Shown here piece after piece: positions 1 through 7,197 of a stretch of DNA of 47,578 nt (positions are counted from its first letter, which is position 1; every line of letters starts with the position of its first letter). The DNA is taken from IMG/VR virus record IMGVR_UViG_3300023179_000170, positions 1 to 47,578 of that record. One strand, 5' to 3'. The notes beneath the pieces are model-generated. The model was not told where the DNA came from. It did no database searches and was given only the letters and a program-made list of their open reading frames with translations. This stretch comes from a virus. The translations under genes and the position numbers were made by a program.

Positions 1-178
1 GCATGTCCTGATCGCGCTCGACCACCGACATGATCTCCAGCATTTCGCGCTGCCGATGGATGTTTGCGCGCAGCATGTCGCTGGGGATGTCGCCAAGGCT
101 CGGGTCCGGGTCCGCGTTGCCGCGCACCGGGATGCGGTCCGTGATGCTGATGATGACGCCGCCGATGGGTTTGAGCAT
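1..178 (-). CDS. Hypothetical protein, leftward, truncated by the window edge
   Basis: This leftward frame starts with ATG at 178, preceded by a clear GGGAGGA ribosome-binding site, and stays open for 59 codons to base 1. It begins MLKPIGGVIISIT and continues with an Asp/Pro-rich stretch, then a basic and acidic helical segment (NIHRQREMLEIM). I do not recognise the family. It is the second gene of the leftward immunity transcript, after the repressor, and a repressor-type operator (218-234) lies in its presumed promoter, so it is probably controlled by the phage repressor. If the molecule is circular and the two window ends join, the frame would continue for 17 more residues to a TGA at 47526-47528, giving a 76-aa protein. 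That junction is an inference. Confidence 0.6.
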   Translation of the reverse strand, partial: MLKPIGGVIISITDRIPVRGNADPDPSLGDIPSDMLRANIHRQREMLEIMSVVERDQDM

Positions 179-214
179 GTCGATCCTCCCGCGCCGTCGT
201 GGCGCGATGGGAGG

Positions 215-244
215 AGTGTTGCCGATGGGGCAACGATCTGTCAA
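215..244 (-). promoter_or_regulatory. Leftward promoter with operator in its spacer
   Basis: Reading leftward, a perfect -35 hexamer TTGACA (244-239) is followed four bases later by the 17-bp operator 234-218. A weak -10 (AACACT, 220-215) lies at 18-bp spacing. The partial gene starting at 178 is just downstream. The same order, TTGAC then four bases then operator, recurs rightward at 658-684, which supports both as repressor-controlled promoters. Confidence 0.5.
218..234. promoter_or_regulatory. Repressor operator 1
   Basis: A 17-bp perfect inverted repeat, GTTGCC-GATGG-GGCAAC. It is one of four copies around the repressor gene and lies between the repressor stop and the start of the leftward gene at 178. 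Confidence 0.75.
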
Positions 245-252
245 CCGAATTC

Positions 253-269
253 GTTGCCGGGCGGGCAAC
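253..269. promoter_or_regulatory. Repressor operator 2
   Basis: A 17-bp perfect inverted repeat, GTTGCC-GGGCG-GGCAAC, 35 bases (centre to centre) from operator 1. Its last base is the first base of the repressor stop codon. No promoter-like hexamers flank it at the spacing seen for operators 1 and 4, so it may be auxiliary. Confidence 0.7.
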
Positions 270-598
270 TATTTGTTGTCGCCGGCTGCTTTCAGCGATG
301 CCAAGAACGCGCCCAGCATGCGCAATGCCTGGGGCCGCTCGACCTCCGGCAGGCTCTCCCAAATGGACCAGATGGCGTCAGCATCGGCAGGGTTGCGCAT
401 GATGAGTGAAGCGGGGTCGGTCTGTAAGCATTCCGACGCGGCTTCAAGAAAATCCTGAGTATAGGGCCGCAGGCCGCGTTCTATCTTTGACAATTGACCT
501 TTGTGAATGTGCAATCTGTCGGCCAGTTGTTCGACAGTGTAGCCGCGATGCTTGCGCCATTCGCGCAAGAAGATGGGTCGTCGCTGTCGTTGCCTCAT
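269..598 (-). CDS. XRE-family phage repressor (CI-like)
   Basis: This is a 109-aa leftward protein from ATG 598; an in-frame ATG at 610 is an alternative start. Residues about 20-42 form a helix-turn-helix of the Cro/C1 (XRE) family (TVEQLADRLHIHKGQLSKIE), followed by a helical C-terminus. No LexA-type Ser/Lys peptidase domain is present, and the protein is much shorter than lambda CI, so induction would need another signal. It diverges from the Cro-like gene at 695 and is surrounded by four GTTGCC-N5-GGCAAC palindromes, one of them (589-605) over its own start codon. That suggests autoregulation. Its role as the lysogeny repressor is inferred from position, orientation and the operators. Confidence 0.8.
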   Translation of the reverse strand: MRQRQRRPIFLREWRKHRGYTVEQLADRLHIHKGQLSKIERGLRPYTQDFLEAASECLQTDPASLIMRNPADADAIWSIWESLPEVERPQALRMLGAFLASLKAAGDNK

Positions 599-605
599 TG
601 GCAAT
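589..605. promoter_or_regulatory. Repressor operator 3 (over the repressor start)
   Basis: Inverted repeat GTTGCC-TCATT-GGCAAT, one mismatch from the other three copies. It covers the repressor ATG at 598-596, so binding would block the repressor's own transcription or translation initiation. The mismatch suggests the weakest site, filled last. Confidence 0.65.
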
Positions 606-657
606 CCCATCCAGCGATGCGCGCCTGTTGTCAGGGGCCGACCCGGCAACAAAGCAG

Positions 658-687
658 TTGACGAAGTGTTGCCCGTGAGGCAACGTT
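658..687 (+). promoter_or_regulatory. Rightward early promoter with operator in its spacer
   Basis: The -35 hexamer TTGACG (658-663) is followed after four bases by operator 4. A weak -10 (AACGTT, 682-687) lies at 18-bp spacing. It would drive the Cro-like gene at 695 and the early operon behind it. The geometry mirrors the leftward promoter at 215-244. Confidence 0.5.
668..684. promoter_or_regulatory. Repressor operator 4
   Basis: A 17-bp perfect inverted repeat, GTTGCC-CGTGA-GGCAAC, ending 10 bases before the Cro-like start codon and placed between the -35 and -10 of the rightward promoter. Confidence 0.75.
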
Positions 688-694
688 CGCGGCG

Positions 695-955
695 ATGAAC
701 AACCCCCTGAAGTCATACCTGTCGGCCCGAGGTATCACGGCCGTTGCCTTTGCGGAACGCATCGACGTTTCGCCGGCATACCTTTCCCGGCTGATGTCGG
801 GGGAGCGTGAGGCCGACGCGACGTTCCTTGGAAAAGTCTTTCGCGAGACCGATGGCGTTGTGACGCCGACCGAATGGGTTGGCTGGTTCGACACGCTTCG
901 CGATCCGGTTTCCGGCCTCATTCACACACAGCGGCGCACCGAGGGGGCGGCCTGA
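695..955 (+). CDS. Cro-like XRE transcriptional regulator
   Basis: An 86-aa protein. Residues about 14-38 (AVAFAERIDVSPAYLSRLMS) match the helix-turn-helix of the Cro/C1 family. It is the first gene of the rightward early operon and diverges from the repressor, the usual position of cro. Operator 4 lies immediately upstream and leaves only a weak ribosome-binding site. The gene ends in TGA overlapping the next ATG by one base. The antirepressor (Cro) role is inferred from position. Confidence 0.75.
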   Translation: MNNPLKSYLSARGITAVAFAERIDVSPAYLSRLMSGEREADATFLGKVFRETDGVVTPTEWVGWFDTLRDPVSGLIHTQRRTEGAA

Positions 956-1074
956 TGCGCCCCGCCTATGTGCTGGCCGGCCTCGCCGCCATCGCCGCAT
1001 CCGTGCTCGTCGCCGGCGCGCTCATCGCGTGGATGCTCGACACCGCGCTGCTGATGCTCACGGGGCAGCCATGA
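955..1074 (+). CDS. Small single-pass membrane protein
   Basis: A 39-aa product beginning MRPAYVLAGLAAIAASVLVA. It is almost entirely one hydrophobic helix (about residues 5-35) with no charged residue inside it except one Asp near 29. The start ATG overlaps the stop of the Cro-like gene (TGATG) and its own stop overlaps the next start (ATGA), so it is translationally coupled. The family is unknown. Its reality rests on the exact overlaps on both sides. Confidence 0.6.
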   Translation: MRPAYVLAGLAAIAASVLVAGALIAWMLDTALLMLTGQP

Positions 1075-1163
1075 CCCGCGACCGCGATCCCATCTGGCCC
1101 TACGCGCTCGCCGTGCTCATTGGCGCGCTCTTCATCGCAGCGCTCACCGCGGAGTGGCGGTGA
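1071..1163 (+). CDS. Very small single-pass membrane protein
   Basis: A 30-aa product: a charged N-terminus (MTRDRDPIW) followed by one hydrophobic helix (YALAVLIGALFIAALTAEW). It is coupled to both neighbours by ATGA and TGATG overlaps. It is too short to assign. Membrane location follows from the hydrophobic segment. Confidence 0.55.
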   Translation: MTRDRDPIWPYALAVLIGALFIAALTAEWR

Positions 1164-1375
1164 TGGGGCGCCAGACACCCGCCGCAGAATGGCGCCGCCT
1201 CACGCCGACGCAGCAACGCGCGCTCGACGTCATGGGCGAGGCCGAGCCCATCGCGCTGCCCTGGCACGTGCTGCGTCCGTTGCTCCAGCGCGACCTCGCA
1301 GAGCCGCGCCGCAGCGGACACATCCTGACGCCGTTCGGCGTCGAGGTCAGGGATTTCGGGAGGAGAGGACGATGA
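1163..1375 (+). CDS. Hypothetical small protein, possible winged-helix fold
   Basis: A 70-aa soluble, basic protein (MGRQTPAAEWRRLTPTQQRA at its start). The helix-rich first half followed by GHILTPFGVEVRDFG, which could be a two-stranded wing, recalls a small winged-helix DNA-binding fold. That is weak evidence. The start overlaps the previous stop (TGATG); the stop lies just before the ribosome-binding site of the next gene. Confidence 0.55.
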   Translation: MGRQTPAAEWRRLTPTQQRALDVMGEAEPIALPWHVLRPLLQRDLAEPRRSGHILTPFGVEVRDFGRRGR

Positions 1376-1674
1376 AAGAACGCCATCCGTGGGTGGAAGA
1401 AGCGCGCGAGCTGCTGGAGGCCGGCGACCTACCGCAACATGAGATCGCCGCGCGCTTCGGCGTTTCCCGCGGCGGCATGCTGCGCGCCTGCTTTCCTGAC
1501 CGCTATTGCAAGTATGTCAGGCCCTATAAAGAGATCAATGACCGCGAACAGGACGCGCGTGATCTGCGCGCCCTTCGACTGCGCGACGAGGGTATGGACC
1601 CGCTACGCATCGCGCGTCTGATTGCAGCTCCGGTCGAACACGTTCGCGAACTGTTTGCGGAGTGCGAGGCGTGA
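1372..1674 (+). CDS. Helix-turn-helix DNA-binding protein
   Basis: A 100-aa protein with a strong GGGAGGAGAG ribosome-binding site before ATG 1372. It contains two apparent helix-turn-helix segments: residues about 19-38 (HEIAARFGVSRGGMLRACF) and about 75-93 (DPLRIARLIAAPVEHVREL). It sits in the early regulatory stretch between Cro and the replication genes, so it may be an early or late gene regulator. The specific role is unknown. It is followed by a GTG start overlapping its stop. Confidence 0.65.
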   Translation: MKERHPWVEEARELLEAGDLPQHEIAARFGVSRGGMLRACFPDRYCKYVRPYKEINDREQDARDLRALRLRDEGMDPLRIARLIAAPVEHVRELFAECEA

Positions 1675-2093
1675 GCGAAGACATCGTCACTCCCACCTGG
1701 GCTACCGTGCGCGCGCTGAAGGAAGAGAACCAGCGGCTGCGCGAAGAACTGGAGGCGCTGCGCGAGACGAGCCTGACGGCGCGCGAGGCGCAGACCGTGC
1801 GCCTTATGTTGCGGTTGAAGCAGCCGCGTATTCAGGCGACAATTCTTGGCCGCCTCTGGCGCGGCCGCAACGCGTCCGTGGTCACGATTGCACAGCTGAT
1901 GTCTGCGCTCTACGGCGACAATCCCAACGGCGTTGATGACAAGATCGTGCCAGTCTATGTGTGCAAGATCCGGCGCCAGTTTGGCCGTGACTGCATTTTG
2001 ACGGTGCATGGCACAGGTTACAAGCTGGCTGCAGAGTTTGCCGCTCAATTGACCGATATTCTGCAGGACGCAACTCCCGCGAGGGCGGCATGA
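1671..2093 (+). CDS. Winged-helix (OmpR/PhoB-like) regulator
   Basis: A 140-aa protein starting at GTG 1671, overlapping the previous stop (GTGA). Residues about 12-40 form a charged coiled coil. The C-terminal half has the pattern of an OmpR/PhoB-type winged helix: a helix ending VYVCKIRRQFG and a wing ILTVHGTGYKLA, close to the TVRGVGYRL signature. There is no receiver domain, so this is a stand-alone DNA-binding unit, as found in other phage early regions. Its target is unknown. Confidence 0.7.
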   Translation: MSEDIVTPTWATVRALKEENQRLREELEALRETSLTAREAQTVRLMLRLKQPRIQATILGRLWRGRNASVVTIAQLMSALYGDNPNGVDDKIVPVYVCKIRRQFGRDCILTVHGTGYKLAAEFAAQLTDILQDATPARAA

Positions 2094-2638
2094 CCGCCGT
2101 CCTGGGAGTCGATCCGGGCAAGACCGGGGCCATGGCGCGCTACAGCGACGCCCATGACTCGCTTGAAATTCTCGACATGCCGACGCTGGTCGTCGCCAAA
2201 GGCAAGAAGACCGTCACGCGCATCGACGCCGTGGCGCTCGCGTTCCGCCTGCAGCAACTCGCCTCCCGCGGGCTTGATCTGATTGTGCTTGAGCAGCCCA
2301 TGGCGATGCCGGGCCAGAACAGCGCCTCCGTGTTCGATATCGGGCGCAGCTTCGGCATGATCGAGGGCATCATCGGGACGCTGAAGATCCGCTGCGAGAT
2401 CGCGCACCCCGCCGCCTGGAAGCGCACGATGAAGTGCGGCGCGGCGAAGGACAGTTCCATCGCCCGCGCCACGCAGCTCCTGCCGCAGCATGCCCAGCTC
2501 TGGCCGCTGAAGAAGCACGCAGACCGCTGCGAGGCCGCGCTGCTGGCGCTCTATGGGATCGAACACCTTTTGCCGCGGGCCGACTTCCGGCCGTCCCGCA
2601 CCGACGGCGCCGCCGGAAAAGGAACAACACCGTCATGA
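2090..2638 (+). CDS. RuvC-like Holliday junction resolvase
   Basis: A 182-aa protein of the RNase H-like RuvC fold. The first strand carries GVDPGKTGA with the catalytic Asp8. The second acidic residue is Glu68 in VLEQP, and the last helix has Asp145 and Glu148 in DRCEAALLALYG. These match the RuvC active-site layout. It would cut four-way or branched DNA before packaging or during recombination. The last ~20 residues are disordered and basic. It is coupled to neighbours by ATGA overlaps and leads the recombination block. Confidence 0.85.
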   Translation: MTAVLGVDPGKTGAMARYSDAHDSLEILDMPTLVVAKGKKTVTRIDAVALAFRLQQLASRGLDLIVLEQPMAMPGQNSASVFDIGRSFGMIEGIIGTLKIRCEIAHPAAWKRTMKCGAAKDSSIARATQLLPQHAQLWPLKKHADRCEAALLALYGIEHLLPRADFRPSRTDGAAGKGTTPS

Positions 2639-3450
2639 CATTCCGCATCATCACCGCCGACGAACGGCTCGCCGAAGAACGCGGGCCCAAAGTCCTGATC
2701 GCCGGCCCTTCCGGCGTCGGCAAGACCACGCTGCTGCGCACCGTCGATCCGTCGGCGTGGCTGTTCCTTGATCTCGAAGCCGGCGATCTCGCCGTGCAGG
2801 ACGTGCCGATCGACCAGGTGCGACTGCGCACATGGCCCGAGTGCCGCAACATGGCGGCATGGATCGGGGGGCCGAACATGGCGCTGCCGCAAGAGGCGGC
2901 CTACAGCCCGCAGCATTACGCCACTGTCTGCAATGACCTCGGCGACCCGCGCCAGCTCGACAAATACGAAGGGGTTTTTGTCGATTCCCTGACTGTCGCG
3001 GCGCGCATCTGCCTCGGCTGGGCGCTGCAGGAAACCATGACGCCGAAGGGTGAGCCGGACACCCGCGGCGCCTACGGCCTGCTTGGCCGGGAGATGATGG
3101 CGTGGCTGACCCAGCTTCAGCACGCGCGCGCCAAGGCGGTCGTGCTCGTCGCCATCCTCGAAGCCGTCAAGGACGACTTCAACCGCATCTCGTGGGAGCT
3201 GCAGATCGACGGCTCCAAAACCGGGCGCGAACTGCCCGGCATTGTGGATGAAGTGATCGGCATGGGGCTCGTGACGTTTGAGGGCGAGGAGAAGCCGCAG
3301 CGCGCCTTCCTCTGCACGCCCGACGCGCCAGACTTCCCCGGCTTCACGCCGAAAGATCGCTCCGGGCGTCTCGACGCCTATGAACCCCCGCATCTTGGCA
3401 AGCTGATCGCCAAGCTGACCGCCCGGCCCGCGGTTTCCAAAGCGGCCTAA
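2635..3450 (+). CDS. RecA-fold ATPase, Sak4-like recombinase
   Basis: A 271-aa protein with Walker A GPSGVGKTT (Gly24 to Thr32, Lys30) and a Walker B-like strand ending at Asp117 (VFVDSLT). Length and context fit the phage Sak4/RecA-like single-strand annealing ATPases (AAA_24 type) encoded beside an ssDNA-binding protein. The next gene is such a candidate. The start ATG 2635 overlaps the previous stop. I place it in Sak4 from Walker motif spacing and neighbourhood; a plain RecA-like ATPase is the alternative. Confidence 0.8.
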   Translation: MTFRIITADERLAEERGPKVLIAGPSGVGKTTLLRTVDPSAWLFLDLEAGDLAVQDVPIDQVRLRTWPECRNMAAWIGGPNMALPQEAAYSPQHYATVCNDLGDPRQLDKYEGVFVDSLTVAARICLGWALQETMTPKGEPDTRGAYGLLGREMMAWLTQLQHARAKAVVLVAILEAVKDDFNRISWELQIDGSKTGRELPGIVDEVIGMGLVTFEGEEKPQRAFLCTPDAPDFPGFTPKDRSGRLDAYEPPHLGKLIAKLTARPAVSKAA

Positions 3451-3476
3451 CCCAAAGCAACGAAAGCACGCAAACG

Positions 3477-4061
3477 ATGACGAACCTCTACGACTATTCC
3501 ACCGCCGACCGCTCCAGCTTCGATCTGGTGCCCGCCAAGACGCAGGCCCCTGCGATCTTTGCGGTGCGCGCCGGCGATCAGGGCACGCCGGAGAACGCCT
3601 TCTCCGTCACGCGCTCCGGGCTCTATCAGCTGACGCTGGAAGCCACGATCACCGAAGGCGAGTACGCCAAGCGCAAGATCTTCCACCGCATCACCGTCGG
3701 CGCGGCGCCCGGAACGCAACTGACCGAAGGCCAGGAAAAGGGCATCAATATCGGCAAGCAGTTCCTGCGCTCGCTGCTGGAGGCCGGCCGCGGTTTCGCG
3801 CCGACCGACGAATCGCCGCAGGCCATCGAGGCGCGCAAGATGTCGTCCATCTTTGAACTCGACGGCCTTGAAGCGTGGATCGAAGTCGGCATCGAAGTCG
3901 ACAAGACCGGCCAGTACGGCGACAAGAACACGATCCGTCGCATTCTGCCCGCAAAGGCCAGCGAGCGCGCCGCCGGCGCACCCGCCTCGGCTCCGGTCGC
4001 AGCGCCCCGGACGCCGGCGCGATCGGCTGCTCCGGCCGCTCCCGCCAAGCGGGGCTGGTAA
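3477..4061 (+). CDS. DUF669-like putative ssDNA-binding protein
   Basis: A 194-aa protein. The first ~150 residues form a beta-rich globular domain (YDYSTADRSSFDLVP... followed by GLYQLTLEATITEGEYAKRK). This resembles the DUF669 family that accompanies phage Sak4 recombinases and may bind ssDNA. The last ~40 residues are an Ala/Pro-rich flexible tail, a layout reminiscent of SSB proteins, but ending in basic rather than acidic residues. A 26-base gap separates it from the ATPase. It likely coats ssDNA for annealing and replication. Confidence 0.65.
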   Translation: MTNLYDYSTADRSSFDLVPAKTQAPAIFAVRAGDQGTPENAFSVTRSGLYQLTLEATITEGEYAKRKIFHRITVGAAPGTQLTEGQEKGINIGKQFLRSLLEAGRGFAPTDESPQAIEARKMSSIFELDGLEAWIEVGIEVDKTGQYGDKNTIRRILPAKASERAAGAPASAPVAAPRTPARSAAPAAPAKRGW

Positions 4062-4339
4062 TGCCGGCGGCCCGCGCCGATGCGACCGCGATGGTGTTTG
4101 ATCGCCACGTCGCATCGATCTCGGAAGGCCTGTTGAGCGCGGACGAGGAGGGCGGCATCATCGCCGTCCTCCCACGCCTCTGGGCGCTCGCCGAAGAGAT
4201 GCGCGTCATCGACAAGCCGATTGCAGACTGGGAGCGGGAAGAGCTGCTGCGCTTCCTCACGCTTGCGATCCGCAGCGCCGTCCCGCTGCGCCACATCAAC
4301 TACCTGTCGCCGGACATGAACGATGCCATTCCCTTCTGA
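4061..4339 (+). CDS. Hypothetical small helical protein
   Basis: A 92-aa acidic, helix-rich protein starting at ATG 4061, overlapping the TAA of the previous gene. No family is recognised; there are no cysteines or membrane segments. Its 3' end overlaps the nuclease gene by 17 bases. The position between the ssDNA-binding candidate and the nuclease suggests an accessory replication or recombination role, which is only inferred from context. Confidence 0.6.
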   Translation: MPAARADATAMVFDRHVASISEGLLSADEEGGIIAVLPRLWALAEEMRVIDKPIADWEREELLRFLTLAIRSAVPLRHINYLSPDMNDAIPF

Positions 4340-5075
4340 AAGCGGATACGATCTCAACCGGAGCAGTACGCTGCGCGAAGCGTTCGCCGCATCGATTGCG
4401 GAACGGATCGACGCTGCGCCCGCCGAAGAGCGCGAGGCGCGCAATTATCTCGGCGCATCGCTCATCGGCGAGCCTTGCGCTCGCCGCATCCAATACGAGG
4501 TCCTCGCCGCGCCCGCCGAGCCGCACAGCGCCAGAACCCTGCGCATCTTTCGCCGCGGGCATCTGTTCGAGGCGGAGGTTGCAGGCTGGCTGCGCCAGGC
4601 GGGCTTCAAGGTGTCCACCCTGAATCCGTCCACGCTGCAGCCCTACGGCTTCTCCGTCGCCAAGGGGCGCTTTCGCGGGCACATCGACGGGATCATCTTT
4701 GACGGGCCCGCCGTCGACGGCCTGACTTACCCCTGCATCTGGGAGAACAAGGCGCTCGGCGAAAAGGGCTGGAAGGAACTGGTCAAGCACGGCGTCGCCA
4801 GGGCGCATCCGCAATACGCCGATCAGATCGCGCTCTATCAAACCTACATGGACAGCCAGGCGCCGGCGCTGCTGACGGCGGTCAACGCCAACACCATGGA
4901 GATCTGGGCCGAAGCCGTCGCCTTTGACCCCGCGCGCGCCCAGGCCGCGTCCGACCGCGCCATCCATATCCTTCGCGCCATCGACGCCGGAGACCTTCTG
5001 CCTCGCATCGGAGACGACCCAGAGCGCTTTCCGTGCGGCTGGTGCCGGTTCCGTGAACACTGCTGGAAGGGCTGA
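4323..5075 (+). CDS. PD-(D/E)XK nuclease with Fe-S cluster cysteines (Cas4/RecB-like)
   Basis: A 250-aa protein. The PD-(D/E)XK core is visible as GHIDGI (Asp122) followed by WENKALG (Glu141, Lys143). One N-terminal cysteine (Cys52 in EPCARRIQYE) and three C-terminal ones (Cys238, Cys241, Cys247 in CGWCRFREHC) have the spacing expected for the iron-sulphur cluster of Cas4/AddB-type nucleases. It would resect DNA ends for the Sak4-like annealing system. The start overlaps the preceding gene by 17 bases; the stop overlaps the primase-helicase start. Confidence 0.85.
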   Translation: MPFPSESGYDLNRSSTLREAFAASIAERIDAAPAEEREARNYLGASLIGEPCARRIQYEVLAAPAEPHSARTLRIFRRGHLFEAEVAGWLRQAGFKVSTLNPSTLQPYGFSVAKGRFRGHIDGIIFDGPAVDGLTYPCIWENKALGEKGWKELVKHGVARAHPQYADQIALYQTYMDSQAPALLTAVNANTMEIWAEAVAFDPARAQAASDRAIHILRAIDAGDLLPRIGDDPERFPCGWCRFREHCWKG

Positions 5076-7087
5076 TGTCGGTGCTGCACGAACTGCCTTG
5101 CCGGCCAGACCCCGACGCCATGCTCGACATGACGACGGCGCTGTTCGCCAATGCGACAGCGGGCAAGGTGGAGCTTGCATGGACCAGTCCGCGCGAGCCG
5201 CACAACATCACCGGCGCACGCCTGTTTGCCGTGCAGGACATCGGCGCTCTGGTCGAACACGCGACGCGCCTCAATGTCACGCCGAACCGCAACGTCTATG
5301 TGTCCGCCGGACTGCGCAAGGAAACCGCCGCCTCGGATCGGCGCTGCGGCCTCTCCGACGTTCTCGCCGTCGCCGCGCTCAAGGCTGACTGCGACGCCCC
5401 CGGCTGCGTCGAAACCGCGCTGCAAATCTCGGAGGCCATCGGCATTGAGCCGACCTACGCCATGTTCACGGGCAAGCACCCGCATTTGCGCGGCTCGCTC
5501 TGGTGGCTCCTGGATGTTCCGTCCGAAGACTTCTCCCGCTGCGTCGCCATCGAACGCGCGCTGCAAGCAAAGTTCGGTTCCGATCCTGCGGTCTGCGAGC
5601 CCGCTCGGGTCATGCGCCTTGCCGGTTCCGTCGCCTGGCCCCTGAAGCAGGGGCGCGTGCTGGAAATGACTGGCCCCTTGCAGGCGCCGGTGCGGGCCAA
5701 GCCCTACACCCTTGATGAACTTGAATCCGCGCTTCGCGGCGCCGGCGCGATGCCCAAGCCGGCCGCCACCGCCACGATCCTTGACTTCAGCGCCGCCAAG
5801 CCAACTCTCGATCTTGACGGCCTGATCGAAAAGGCCCGCGAGCCCAGCCGCTGGCACGACGCCGCGCGCGACGCCGTCGCCCATCTTGTCGGCCGCGGCA
5901 CGCCCCCGGACGTCGTTCTTGATGTTCTCACCACGCCGCTCCAGCAGCCCGGCTTCTCCTGGATGCAGACCCGCAAGGAGCTGCAGGTCATGCTGTCCGG
6001 CGCACTGGCGAAGGGGATGGGGCGGGAGGCAAAACCGCAGGAGGCGGAGGAGGCAAAGGAGGCGCCAAGGCTGGCGTCTTCGCCCTTCGTCACCATCGAC
6101 GACATGCTGGCGAAGCCGCCGCCGGACTGGCTGGTCAGAGGCTATCTCATTGACGTCGGCGTCTCTGTCCTGTTTGGACCGCCCGGCAGCTTCAAGTCCT
6201 TCATCGCCCTCGACCTCGCTCTCTCCGTGGCCCACGGCCTCGACTGGCGTGGGGTCCCCGTCCGTGAGGCCCGCAAGACGCTCTACATCTGCGCTGAAGG
6301 CCAGTACGGTTTTGGGACCCGCGGCCTTGTCTGGCGCGAACACCGGGGCAAGGGAGCCGTCTGCGCGGGCTTCTGGATGCTGCCTGCGCCCGTCAATTTT
6401 CTTGTCGCCGACAATGTCGATCTCCTCGCCAAGCACATCGGCGAGTTCGGCGTAGATGCCCGCTTCATCGTCATCGACACCCTCGCCAAGAATTTTGGCG
6501 GCGGCGACGAGAACAGCACCCAGGACATGAACAAGTTCATTGCCGGTGTGGAAAGGTTGAACGCCGCCCTCAAGGCGCACGTTCTCGTCGTCCACCACAC
6601 AGGCAAGGACGTCAGCAAGGCCGAGCGGGGCTCTTCAGCCCTCCGCGGCGGCGTTGACGCGGCATTCCACCTGATCCGGGACGAGACGTCGGACCGCGTC
6701 ACCGTGCGATGCCTGAAGCAGAAGGACGGCCCCGAACCAGACGACCTCGCACTCCTGTGTCCGGTCGTCGAAGCGGTCCATCCGATTACCGGGGAGGTCG
6801 TCACGTCACGCCTTCCAACCCTGGATGAGCAGCCGATCGTCTCGCGATCTTCGGCCCGCCTCACCCGCAAGCAGCGCGCCGTTCTGGCGACGCTCGACAT
6901 TGGATCCGGGTCCCTTGCGACTCTCGCCGCACGCACCGGAACCGACAAAAGCAACCTTCGCCGCACCTTAAATGAACTGATTGCAATGCGCTTCGTTCGC
7001 CTCACGGATTCGGGGGTCTACGAGCTTGTGGTCATTTCTGAAACCGTTGGCGCTCATGGAGAAAGAGATGAAAATGACTACGATTGA
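5075..7087 (+). CDS. Primase-helicase fusion (AEP-like primase plus RepA-like AAA helicase)
   Basis: A 670-aa replication protein. Residues about 40-200 look like an archaeo-eukaryotic-type primase: KADCDAPG (Asp105, Asp107), then KHPHLRGSLWWLLD and ARVMRLAGSVAWPLK, in the order seen in phage prim-pol domains. Residues about 335-560 are a RecA-fold helicase of the RepA/RSF1010 (AAA_25) type: Walker A GPPGSFKS (368-375), Walker B FIVIDT (Asp468), and HVLVVHHTGKD with the motif-3-like His. The C-terminal ~60 residues form a winged helix (TGTDKSNLRRTLNELIAM). It would prime and unwind for a host polymerase. The iteron-like cluster starts inside its last codons. Confidence 0.85.
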   Translation: MSVLHELPCRPDPDAMLDMTTALFANATAGKVELAWTSPREPHNITGARLFAVQDIGALVEHATRLNVTPNRNVYVSAGLRKETAASDRRCGLSDVLAVAALKADCDAPGCVETALQISEAIGIEPTYAMFTGKHPHLRGSLWWLLDVPSEDFSRCVAIERALQAKFGSDPAVCEPARVMRLAGSVAWPLKQGRVLEMTGPLQAPVRAKPYTLDELESALRGAGAMPKPAATATILDFSAAKPTLDLDGLIEKAREPSRWHDAARDAVAHLVGRGTPPDVVLDVLTTPLQQPGFSWMQTRKELQVMLSGALAKGMGREAKPQEAEEAKEAPRLASSPFVTIDDMLAKPPPDWLVRGYLIDVGVSVLFGPPGSFKSFIALDLALSVAHGLDWRGVPVREARKTLYICAEGQYGFGTRGLVWREHRGKGAVCAGFWMLPAPVNFLVADNVDLLAKHIGEFGVDARFIVIDTLAKNFGGGDENSTQDMNKFIAGVERLNAALKAHVLVVHHTGKDVSKAERGSSALRGGVDAAFHLIRDETSDRVTVRCLKQKDGPEPDDLALLCPVVEAVHPITGEVVTSRLPTLDEQPIVSRSSARLTRKQRAVLATLDIGSGSLATLAARTGTDKSNLRRTLNELIAMRFVRLTDSGVYELVVISETVGAHGERDENDYD

Positions 7088-7197
7088 CCACAATGACCAC
7101 GAAAATGACCACGCGAGGCGTTCCAGCGTGGTCATTCGTGGTCATCATCCTACGGATGACCACACCACGCGCCTTGACCACGGCCAGAGCGGACCAC
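7028..7197. repeat. Iteron-like TGACCAC repeat cluster, candidate replication origin
   Basis: Eight copies of the octamer (A/T)TGACCAC, plus one 7-base variant. Forward copies: 7084-7091, 7093-7100, 7105-7112, 7156-7163, 7174-7181 and GGACCAC at 7191-7197. Inverted copies: 7028-7035, 7128-7135 and 7138-7145. They cover the end of the primase-helicase gene and the first ~40 codons of the next gene, where they force a His/Asp-rich peptide. Such clusters mark initiator-binding iterons in phage and plasmid origins; the function here is inferred. Confidence 0.6.

Noticed and set aside
4844-6598. A 584-codon minus-strand frame opposite the primase-helicase
   Set aside because: The plus strand carries Walker and primase motifs; the minus frame has none.
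7028-7197. TGACCAC array as a CRISPR array
   Set aside because: Repeat units are only 8 bases, in both orientations with irregular spacing, and they lie inside coding sequence.
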